NCBI GenBank assembly: GCA_964598225.1
Contig: CAZRBG010000054.1
Span: 1 to 39,841 of the forward strand
DNA length: 39,841 bases
DNA from: SG8-4 sp964598225
Lineage (GTDB): Bacteria > Planctomycetota > Phycisphaerae > Sedimentisphaerales > Anaerobacaceae
Direction of reading: 5' to 3'
Shown: positions 5,867 to 13,091 of the stretch, one piece after another
How the letters are laid out: every line of letters begins with the position of its first letter
How positions within the stretch are numbered: position 1 is the stretch's first letter
The notes under the pieces: generated by a model
Told to the model about the DNA's origin: nothing
What the model saw: the letters and a program-made list of their open reading frames with translations, nothing else
Database searches by the model: none
Translations under genes and position numbers: made by a program

Positions 5867-7219
5867 TTACTCGGGACATGCTTTGATATTTGATTTTTGC
5901 TTCGGCAAGGCGCTGCCGAAGGCCTCGCGGACCCACTCGAACATTTCCTCGTCCGAGACGGCTGAAACCCTGTCGGCTTCGTACTCGGCGTCGATTCTGT
6001 CTTTCACCTTCGCTATGCAGGGATCGTGCTTGGGTATTGTCGTCTCGAACCTGGCCTCGATCCAGTGCTTGATGCCCGCCGCTCCGGCCTTGTCGGTAAT
6101 GGCTACGTCGATCGGGCGGTTCAGCAACTTCCCCGTATCGAAGCAGTTATAGATTTCCTCGTTCTTTAGCAGACCGTCGGCGTGTATGCCGGCTCTGGTG
6201 ACGTTAAAGTCCTTTCCGACCAGTGGATAGTTCTTCGGAATCTCCACTGCCAGTTCCTTTACGGCATACTCGGCCAGTTCGGTGATAGCCGCGTAGTTGA
6301 CGTCTTTGGACATTCCTTTCAACTGAGCGTGTTCGATAACCATCGCTTCCAGCGGCGGATTGCCCGTTCGCTCACCGTTGCCGAATATCGCGCAGTTTGC
6401 GGCGCAGCAGCCGTAGAGCCATGCCGTCGCGGCATCAACCTGAACCTTGTGGAAATCGTTATGGCCGTGCCATTCGAGCCATTCGGACGGCACGCCTATC
6501 TTCCGCAGACCGCTGATGAGCTTCGGGATGCTCCGCGGCAGGGCAACTCCGGCCCAGGGAACTCCGAACCCGAGCGTATCGCAAAGACGGATCTTGACAG
6601 GCTTGTCGTATTCTTCGGACAGTTTCATAAGTTCAGCGGCAAACGGCAGCACGAAGCCGTCGTAGTCCGCCCGGGTAATGTCCTCGAAGTGGCAGCGGGG
6701 GATGACGCCGTTGTCCAGGGCGGCTCGGGCGACATTGAGATACCCGTTCATCGCCTGAGATCGCGTTTTCTTGAGCTTTAGGAATATGTGATAGTCGCTT
6801 GCCGAAGTCAAAATGCCGGTTTCTCCCAATCCCATTTGCGTTACCAGCTTGAAATCAGCCGGCACGGCCCTTATCCAGCCGGTAATCTCCGGATATTTAT
6901 AATTTCTGGCTTTGCATAGCTCAACGGCCTCGCGGTCGCGGTCGGAGTACAGGAAGAACTCGCACTGGCGAATCAGGCCGGTTTCGCCGTTTATCTCGTG
7001 CAGAAGATCGTAGATTCTAAGGATTTGCTCGGGCGTATAGGGCGGCCGGGCCTGCTGGCCGTCGCGGAACGTCGTATCGGTTATCCAGATATTCTCCGGT
7101 ATTTCGTACTCGAGCCTTTCATCGTCGAAAACCACGGCCGGGAAGCCCGAATATGGGAATATCCGACGGAATAATTCAGGTTTTCCGACGTCATTGAGCT
7201 TTAGATTTTTATTTGCCAT
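5867..7219 (-). CDS. DRE-TIM metallolyase, probable (Re)-citrate synthase / 2-isopropylmalate synthase family
   Basis: A 450-residue enzyme joining acetyl-CoA to a 2-oxo acid. Visible motifs: WITDTTFRDGQQ (catalytic Arg-Asp), EWHGHNDFH (metal-binding HxH), and GNGERTGNPPLEAM. The wording around SDYHIFLKLKKTRSQAM, CHFEDITRAD and NFNVTRAGIHADGLL matches my memory of the Clostridium kluyveri type (Re)-citrate synthase more than true LeuA, and there is no LeuA C-terminal regulatory domain (usual LeuA is over 500 residues). It is therefore likely a citrate-forming enzyme in an anaerobic TCA branch; homocitrate or isopropylmalate synthesis stays possible. Start 7219 has GGAGG at 6 bases; an ATG 3 bases earlier is too close to it. 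Confidence 0.85.
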   Translation of the reverse strand: MANKNLKLNDVGKPELFRRIFPYSGFPAVVFDDERLEYEIPENIWITDTTFRDGQQARPPYTPEQILRIYDLLHEINGETGLIRQCEFFLYSDRDREAVELCKARNYKYPEITGWIRAVPADFKLVTQMGLGETGILTSASDYHIFLKLKKTRSQAMNGYLNVARAALDNGVIPRCHFEDITRADYDGFVLPFAAELMKLSEEYDKPVKIRLCDTLGFGVPWAGVALPRSIPKLISGLRKIGVPSEWLEWHGHNDFHKVQVDAATAWLYGCCAANCAIFGNGERTGNPPLEAMVIEHAQLKGMSKDVNYAAITELAEYAVKELAVEIPKNYPLVGKDFNVTRAGIHADGLLKNEEIYNCFDTGKLLNRPIDVAITDKAGAAGIKHWIEARFETTIPKHDPCIAKVKDRIDAEYEADRVSAVSDEEMFEWVREAFGSALPKQKSNIKACPE

Positions 7220-7301
7220 CATAGACCTCCAAAAAAAACATCTTCGGAATATAACATTCACAATCAAACCGAGGCCGCCTTGGGACCGTCGATTTTATAT
7301 A

Positions 7302-7326
7302 CAGAACATCTGTGTCATGTGTTCTG
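7302..7326. repeat. Small dyad between tRNA-Leu and the citrate synthase-like gene
   Basis: CAGAACA (7302-7308) and TGTTCTG (7320-7326) are exact inverted arms with an 11-base loop. It lies downstream of the tRNA 3' end and upstream of the citrate synthase-like gene, so it may be a tRNA terminator (weak T-run) or an operator. Confidence 0.35.
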
Positions 7327-7345
7327 TCGTGCTTATACCACCCAA

Positions 7346-7428
7346 TAGCCGAGGTGGGAGTCGAACCCACACGCCCTAACGGGCAGGGGATTTTAAGTCC
7401 CCAGCGTCTGCCATTCCGCCACTCGGCC
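7346..7428 (-). tRNA. tRNA-Leu (anticodon UAA)
   Basis: The minus strand folds as a class II tRNA with a long variable arm: acceptor GGCCGAG paired to CTCGGCT (G1-U72), D arm GGCGGAATGGCAGACGC, anticodon stem GGGGA/TCCCC with loop CTTAAAA (anticodon TAA), and T arm GTGGGTTCGACTCCCAC. CCA is not encoded. Confidence 0.95.
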
Positions 7429-7492
7429 GGAATTTCGTATTAAGCTCTGCGTAGTGCGTATTGCCTCTTGATACACACTCGCCGGGATACAC

Positions 7493-8386
7493 ATGACGTG
7501 TGAAACGCCACGAACCTTTGTAGTATATGCAGAAATACACCATTTAGCAAAGAAAAAACGCTTTGCGAGAATGGGTTTGTCATGTCTAATGTTGTGTATG
7601 AGATCATTCAGATTGTGCCAATTCTTGTTATTGAGCGGCTTATTTCTGAGCATTTCGCTGTCGTTGTACGGTTCGATGATAAACTCAGTATCAGCCGCGG
7701 CCGGGGCCGTCGAGGAGTCCGAGCCGAACGATGCCTTCGGCGTATTGGAATTCTGTATTGCTCCGCAAGACCCCCGATACAGCCGCGGGTCAAGTCCGCT
7801 CACGCAGCAGGAAACTGCCCAATACAGGAAGGATTTGGCTGATAACGGTCCGTCGGCCTCTGTCAAGAGGGATGACAAGTTCATCTGGATGACGGTCATG
7901 GAAGGCGTGAAGTTGCCGCCGAATCTGATAATCGCACAGTACGATGGGAGTGAATATCTGCTCGTGCACAATCGGCCCCCATTTGTGATGTCATCAGCAA
8001 CCGGCTGGGGATTGCAAAGTGTGACAAAAGACACAATAGACAATATGGGAAGACCAGCCATCGGATTTCAGTTCGATTGGGACGGGGCGGATCCTTTTTA
8101 TTATCTTACCTCTGCCAACACTGGCCGGTCGCTAGCGATCATCATCGAGAGCAAGGTGGTTTCGGCACCAAGTATCCAATCGGCAATTCGAAGCCACGCT
8201 GTCATAGCCGGCGATTTCACCACCGAACAAATCGACGACATGACGCGGGCGCTGCAAAAGATCACTCGGCCCGTCTCGACCACGGTGGCGGTGCCTGTTG
8301 TCCGGAGAGAATTGAGCACATTCCTGATCCCCATCCTGATCCTCGTGTTGGCCGTCTCGGTAATTGCCTTCTTGATATACAGATGA
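7493..8386 (+). CDS. Stand-alone SecDF P1-head-like membrane protein
   Basis: A 297-residue protein with an N-terminal hydrophobic segment (about 37-60), a periplasmic domain, and a C-terminal membrane span (LSTFLIPILILVLAVSVIAFLIYR). The stretch ALVGFQFDW-like region, NTGRSLAIIIESKVVSAPSI, then IAGDFTTEQIDDMTRALQ matches the P1 head subdomain of SecD, the part that handles preproteins outside the membrane. The six-helix SecD channel part is absent, so this is not a translocase subunit but a free P1-like domain protein, a type I have seen in planctomycetes. The start is uncertain: an ATG at 7571 would put the hydrophobic segment nearer the N-terminus, but neither has a good ribosome binding site. 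Confidence 0.75.
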   Translation: MTCETPRTFVVYAEIHHLAKKKRFARMGLSCLMLCMRSFRLCQFLLLSGLFLSISLSLYGSMINSVSAAAGAVEESEPNDAFGVLEFCIAPQDPRYSRGSSPLTQQETAQYRKDLADNGPSASVKRDDKFIWMTVMEGVKLPPNLIIAQYDGSEYLLVHNRPPFVMSSATGWGLQSVTKDTIDNMGRPAIGFQFDWDGADPFYYLTSANTGRSLAIIIESKVVSAPSIQSAIRSHAVIAGDFTTEQIDDMTRALQKITRPVSTTVAVPVVRRELSTFLIPILILVLAVSVIAFLIYR

Positions 8387-8477
8387 TTCACGCAATACAG
8401 GATGACCTTACCTTGGCTACCTCTGCGGCTAATTTAGAATAGGAGTTTCGAGCAGCAGAATGCAGAAAACGTAAATG

Positions 8478-9234
8478 CTACCACCAGTGAAATGGTGGGG
8501 AGACGCGGACTGCCATCTCGTTGAAGGGGCGCCAATCGAGGTGGCCGTCTACGTATAGGATGTTGCCGCCTTCGGGTTTTTCTCCCTGGCGGAGGTGGTT
8601 GGTGCGGTCGTAGATTTGCCATCGGCTGTACGTACCGCCGGGGACCTGGGTGAAGCTGGCGGTCTCCGGGTCGGCGCCGGTGCTGAGAGTCGCGTCGGTG
8701 ACAAGCTCGGTCGCCGCGGGTTGTTTGGAGTTCAGCGTTGTGACCCAGTCTTTTTCGGGGATTCCTTCGGGATGGTAATTCCTGCCGTTTTGGGTGTCCA
8801 TCATCCAGAAGTAACCGGTGACCCGGAACTGCTCTTCCCGGTCGGTGTCGGGCTCTTTAAATCTATCGGGATCGGCCGATATCGGAGCATTCTGGCTGAA
8901 CTGCCACAGGTTCGCCATATCCGCCGTCTTGGTCGGGTCGCAGGGGCAGTAGAAAGTGTGTTTGTCGCCGCCGGTTGCGATTATGTAGTCGGTGGTGGCG
9001 TAGGATACATCCCACATCCAGTGGCCGGCGGCGTTTAGCGGCAGCTTGCCGTCGTTCTCCGAGCCGTACATGGTCAGGCTGATGCCGATCTGCTTGAGGT
9101 TGTTCTTGCAGACGATCGTTCTTGCCTTGCTCCCTGGCCTTTCGCAGCGCCGGCATCAGTATCGCCATCAGTAAGGCGATGACGGCGATAACCACCAGCA
9201 ATTCTATCAAGGTAAAACCTCGCTGCTTGTGCAT
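8478..9234 (-). pseudogene. Type II secretion/prepilin-type (DUF1559-like) protein, frameshifted
   Basis: The start at 9234 gives MHKQRGFTLIELLVVIAVIA, the classic prepilin cleavage and methylation signal with Glu5 and hydrophobic helix. After KAREQGK (near 9120) the frame breaks: the reading continues one frame over as TIVCKNNLKQIGISLTMYG and runs to 8478, ending with GGNILYVDGHLDW, the H-X9-DG type C-terminus of planctomycete pseudopilin-like proteins. One extra A in 'ggcaagaacg' would explain it. Either a real mutation or an assembly error; the rest of both parts is intact, so an error is quite possible. A good promoter lies at 9286-9314. Confidence 0.85.
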
Positions 9235-9285
9235 AGCCTTACTTAGCCTTTCCTGCTGGATTATTGTAAAAGCCAGTTCACAAGC

Positions 9286-9314
9286 ATCTTACACTCTCTC
9301 GGCCAGAATGTCAA
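9286..9314 (-). promoter_or_regulatory. Promoter of the prepilin-like gene
   Basis: On the minus strand TTGACA (9309-9314) and TAAGAT (9286-9291) are separated by exactly 17 bases, about 45 bases before the ATG at 9234. It is a strong sigma70-type candidate and suggests the gene is transcribed independently of the upstream operon. Confidence 0.65.
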
Positions 9315-9341
9315 TGAGAAAAATCAGTACGTGCGTGAGAA

Positions 9342-9365
9342 ACAAGGGCGAGACGCCCTCGCTAC
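9342..9365. repeat. 24-bp dispersed repeat (copy 1)
   Basis: The sequence starting acaagggcgagacgccctcg is identical to 33964-33987. It contains the AGGGCG/CGCCCT hairpin. Its end supplies the TAG stop codon of the phosphatase-EEP gene (9362-9364). Confidence 0.75.
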
Positions 9366-11803
9366 GAACGGATCTTTATTTCGGTTATTAAAGGGCGGTG
9401 ATCAGAGGCCACTCTGGCCAGGTGGGTGTCGCCGATCTCTATTGAGGTCACTTCAAAATCGGGCCTGACAAATACGTAATCGACACAAGCAAATGGAAAA
9501 CGTCCGAACCAGGTGCTGCGATGTCTTTTTCTTCCTGCCTTTTCCTCGGCGCTAACCAATGAGCCCCGCAACACGTTCAGCACCTTCGAGCCGGGAAGAG
9601 CGTTGAAGTCACCGCACAGAATCACGGGATTTTTGCATTGCGAGTGTTTGAGCCAGTCTTCACCAAGTAACTCTTCGGCATGGAGCTGACGCTCTTTATG
9701 ATGCAAGCCAAGATGGGTATTGATGATCTGTACAAATGTGCCGTGGAAATCGATTTCCACCCATAATGCTCCTCTGGGCTCCAAGGCGGAAAAACGCGTT
9801 TCCTTTAAGAATTTTTCTTTCTTTATCAGCCGCATCGGATAAGTGCTCAAAATAGCGTCGCCGAATCGTTCCTCAGCCACCTGCATCGCTGCGTGGAAGT
9901 GATGGTCCATGTTGAGATTATCAGCGATCATCATGGCCTGGTCATGTCCGCCGGATCGTGCTCTTCCGACGTCAAGCTCCTGAAGCGCAACTACATCCGG
10001 CTCATACTGCGATATGACCCTGGCGATTCGGCGAGGCGAGAGTCTGCCGTCCATCCCCACACACCCATGCACGTTGTAGGTCATAATACGAAGTGTATCG
10101 GCGGCAGAAACAGGCAGGTGCTCCGAAGCTGATGGGCGAAGAGACGATGAACGATGGATGGCTCGAACCTCGTCTATAGTCCCTCGTTCCTCGTCCTTCA
10201 TCGAGCCCTCCAGGAGTTCGAAGGCGCGGGCCCTAAGATCCAGAGGACGTGCGTATCCCTTTTCAGGATTAACCAACGCCGCTTCTTTCGGGGCAAGCAC
10301 AAATCCCTCGGTTTCTTCGCGGGTGATCCCTCCGTGCGAGCCGTTCTCCATAGCGAAAGTACAATATTCCTTCATATCACGCCGGCGGCCGTAAATTATT
10401 ATGTCCCCGGCATCGTATTGGTGGCAGGCGGCGATTAAATCTTTTGTCATTTCCTCAAAATAAGGCGAAGTTGAGTCAAGGATTTCATGTGCCTGCTCGG
10501 GAAGATCGAACTGATTTTGAAGCGTTCGGACCTTTATGCCGCGACCTCCATTCGGCAGAACAACCATAGGGACGTGAGCATCTTGAAGGAGACTATCAAC
10601 GAAGCGGTCCTTTGTGTCAGAATCGATTTCTTCGCTGAAGTAAACGTGGCCGGCGGGACCTAAGGCTCTAACCAGAGGTATCTTGATATCCTCGGTTAAA
10701 TGGGAAGGGAAAATCTTGGAGAAAAACTTCGATCTGCGTAAGCCGAGACGGGCCAGAAAGCCGATAGACTTTGTCCGATGGTGTTTTTCGGAGAGAGACA
10801 AGGAACCGTCGAATACTTCGGCTACAGCCTGTTGGATACCCTTGCCAAATTTCCTTTCGTATGGGATCGTTTCTACCTGGCCATGGTCGGAGTAGAGCCA
10901 TACATCATAATCTCTCATGACCGACCTGTGTGCTGCTTTCCAAATCCGCTTGACGGCGTCGTCGATACCTCTAAGCGTCCAATGCGCAAAGCGCGAGCTC
11001 GATCCTCGCCGGTGTGACTGCTCATGATAGCCCATGAGATTCAGGTGAATAATCGGCATCCCTCTTGCAACATCAATTTTGGCGCCGATAGTGATTAATT
11101 CCCTTAGCAAAATGCACATAGCGACTCTTGACGGCACAAACTTAAGTTCTTTCCAGAGATTCTTGCCGCTGATGAGTCCTCTCATGCAGTCAATAACGGC
11201 CAGCACGGCCTCGAAGATCAGAAGAAATCCGGTTCGGATCAGGCTGTAAAAATGTAAAGTCAGCAGTATCACAAAACCGAGGGGATACCGATTCTTAGTA
11301 ATGCCGCCAAGACCGAGGTTGGATATGCAAAAGTGTGCTTCCTGTGCGCCGCCGGAGTAGATGTTGGAATAGGAACTGCCGCCGGTCAGAAGCGGTCTTC
11401 CTTGTTTTTCCAGCCTATTCTCGATTTCCAGAGCATCTTCCGGGTTGAACATTGTAAAGACACGATTGGTTTTTCGGTCGAAGAAAGTGAAAGCCGGGAC
11501 ACCGGATTTGACGCCATAAAACAATTCCGCCTGAACGGATGCGGTGCTGCAGGGCATCCCGCTGTAATGCGATTGTAGTTCGTAGCCCTGCGCGTCGATA
11601 AGATTCTTTAGAAATGGCATGCGTCCGGCCGAAAGGGCTTTCTCCAACTCTTTTTTCGAAAGTGCATCAATTTGGATAAGTACCAGGCCTCTTTCATCGG
11701 TGGAAGAATCGGCCTTGGAAAGACCGAGCAGTTTGATATGCAATCGGGAACGGCTGAGATATCTTCTCAATCGCCTTATGTAAATCTCTGCGCGCTCAAT
11801 CAT
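9362..11803 (-). CDS. Fusion of alkaline-phosphatase-superfamily domain and endonuclease/exonuclease/phosphatase (EEP) domain
   Basis: An 813-residue protein. Residues 38-540 are an alkaline phosphatase/phosphodiesterase-like domain: Asp46 (IQIDAL), nucleophile region MPCSTAS (85-89), Asp306-His307 (YSDHGQ) and NGSHGGIT near 500. Residues about 174-205 are hydrophobic and may anchor it. The usual DxxGH metal motif reads HEQSH (260-264), an Asp-to-His change. Residues 571-813 are a complete EEP domain: TYNVHG, Glu609 (LQELD), NTHLGL, GDFN (732-734) and SDHRP (Asp801, His802). EEP domains cleave phosphodiesters of nucleic acids or lipids. GAGGAATT sets the start. Last gene of a four-gene operon, 6 bases after the GT4 gene. 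Lipid or glycolipid head-group hydrolysis is my inference. Confidence 0.85.
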   Translation of the reverse strand: MIERAEIYIRRLRRYLSRSRLHIKLLGLSKADSSTDERGLVLIQIDALSKKELEKALSAGRMPFLKNLIDAQGYELQSHYSGMPCSTASVQAELFYGVKSGVPAFTFFDRKTNRVFTMFNPEDALEIENRLEKQGRPLLTGGSSYSNIYSGGAQEAHFCISNLGLGGITKNRYPLGFVILLTLHFYSLIRTGFLLIFEAVLAVIDCMRGLISGKNLWKELKFVPSRVAMCILLRELITIGAKIDVARGMPIIHLNLMGYHEQSHRRGSSSRFAHWTLRGIDDAVKRIWKAAHRSVMRDYDVWLYSDHGQVETIPYERKFGKGIQQAVAEVFDGSLSLSEKHHRTKSIGFLARLGLRRSKFFSKIFPSHLTEDIKIPLVRALGPAGHVYFSEEIDSDTKDRFVDSLLQDAHVPMVVLPNGGRGIKVRTLQNQFDLPEQAHEILDSTSPYFEEMTKDLIAACHQYDAGDIIIYGRRRDMKEYCTFAMENGSHGGITREETEGFVLAPKEAALVNPEKGYARPLDLRARAFELLEGSMKDEERGTIDEVRAIHRSSSLRPSASEHLPVSAADTLRIMTYNVHGCVGMDGRLSPRRIARVISQYEPDVVALQELDVGRARSGGHDQAMMIADNLNMDHHFHAAMQVAEERFGDAILSTYPMRLIKKEKFLKETRFSALEPRGALWVEIDFHGTFVQIINTHLGLHHKERQLHAEELLGEDWLKHSQCKNPVILCGDFNALPGSKVLNVLRGSLVSAEEKAGRKRHRSTWFGRFPFACVDYVFVRPDFEVTSIEIGDTHLARVASDHRPLITEIKIRS

Positions 11804-11809
11804 AATTCC

Positions 11810-13090
11810 TCATGATGTTCCGCTCTTGCCGTTTTGCAAAGCTTCTCCTACAGCGCTTGTCCAATTGGATATTAGTTCCCACTCTGCTTTGATCTGATCT
11901 ATTGAATTCTGCCACACGGACTCATCTCTATCGACGTGTTCTGCAGACTCTTTCAGTATTCTCCGGTAAATTCGGACGATTTGGGATGCACAATTTCTCA
12001 TGGAGAGATTCTCGGCCGTACGTCTTGCCTCGGCAACAAAGCTGCGTTTCTTCTCCTGCGGGAGCCGGTGTATTTCCTTCAATGCCCGAACAAAGCCGGC
12101 TACTTCATCCTCGCTCAATAAATAGCCGTTTTTTCGGTCTTCAAGAACATCGCGAACTCCCGATGCGTCCAGAGCTACAGCCGGAACGCCGGCGGCCATC
12201 GCCTCTATCAAGACTAATCCCTGTGTTTCGCTTTTTGAAGAAAAAGCAAATACGTCGATGGCATGATATGCATCTACGAGACTTTGCCCGCTGTGCTTGC
12301 CGAGAAAGTGCACCCGGTCCTGTAAACGCCGCTTGGCGAAAAAGTCTTCCATCTTCTTCTCGGATGGACCGTAACCTACAACAAGGAAATGTGCCTCGGA
12401 TTCGTCCTCGAGAAACCGGGCCACAGCTTCCGAGAGAAATTCGAGATTCTTCTCGGGCGCCAACCGACCCACGTGACCGACCACAAAAGCCCCGCCGGGG
12501 ATATTTTCGGAGGCTCTGACGGCCTGGCCATCGCCATGTTCAAACTCGTCGATGAACACTCCGGTCGGTACAGTTTCAATGGGCTTTCTGACTCCACGGT
12601 CTCTTAGAATCCGAGCTATGCTCTGACTCGGAGCGATTACCTGTTCGGCCATATTGGCATAGCCCGTACAAAGGCTCACTACGAATTGTTTCATCTTAGG
12701 CAGATCGAGCGGGACGTAATGCGTGTACTGCTCGAACATGGTGTGCTGGGTATACACAAGCGGGGCTTTATACCTGCTCGCGACGCGAACAGCAGTGCTT
12801 CCTACCAGAAACGGATGATGCGAGTGGACGACATCGGGCTTAAAGTCCTTCAAATGCTTTTCGAGGAATCCGGGTATGGGAAGGACCGCGGAAAAGTCGC
12901 TGCCGTTGAAATGTTGAATCGCCGGAATCCTGATGGTGTCTTTATCGTCCTCGACTTGTTCTTCGTATTCCGGACATACAACCACAACGCGGTGCCCCGA
13001 TCGCCGCAACTCCTTGGTAAAGGCCGCCACCGAACGAGAGACGCCGCCGACATGAGGCACATACGTATTTGTCATCATTAAAATATTCAT
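11810..13090 (-). CDS. Glycosyltransferase family 4, diacylglycerol glucosyltransferase-like
   Basis: A 426-residue GT-B enzyme. It starts MNILMMTNTYVPHVGGVSRS (acceptor-site Gly loop), carries HSHHPFLVG and the stretch QHTMFEQYTHYVP, which is characteristic of 1,2-diacylglycerol 3-glucosyltransferases (HTMYEDYxHY), and has GHVGRLAPEKN and the EX7E donor motif in SETQGLVLIEAMAAG. It is therefore likely to add a hexose to diacylglycerol at the inner membrane face; other GT4 acceptors cannot be excluded. The C-terminal 60 residues are an extra acidic helical tail. AAAGG precedes the ATG. It starts 1 base after the upstream glycosidase and ends 6 bases before the phosphatase-EEP gene. Confidence 0.85.
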   Translation of the reverse strand: MNILMMTNTYVPHVGGVSRSVAAFTKELRRSGHRVVVVCPEYEEQVEDDKDTIRIPAIQHFNGSDFSAVLPIPGFLEKHLKDFKPDVVHSHHPFLVGSTAVRVASRYKAPLVYTQHTMFEQYTHYVPLDLPKMKQFVVSLCTGYANMAEQVIAPSQSIARILRDRGVRKPIETVPTGVFIDEFEHGDGQAVRASENIPGGAFVVGHVGRLAPEKNLEFLSEAVARFLEDESEAHFLVVGYGPSEKKMEDFFAKRRLQDRVHFLGKHSGQSLVDAYHAIDVFAFSSKSETQGLVLIEAMAAGVPAVALDASGVRDVLEDRKNGYLLSEDEVAGFVRALKEIHRLPQEKKRSFVAEARRTAENLSMRNCASQIVRIYRRILKESAEHVDRDESVWQNSIDQIKAEWELISNWTSAVGEALQNGKSGTS

Positions 13091-13091
13091 C

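Noticed and set aside
7346..7428. tRNA-Leu as phage attachment site
   Set aside because: No second copy of its 3' end is seen flanking the island, and the scaffold gap lies between them.
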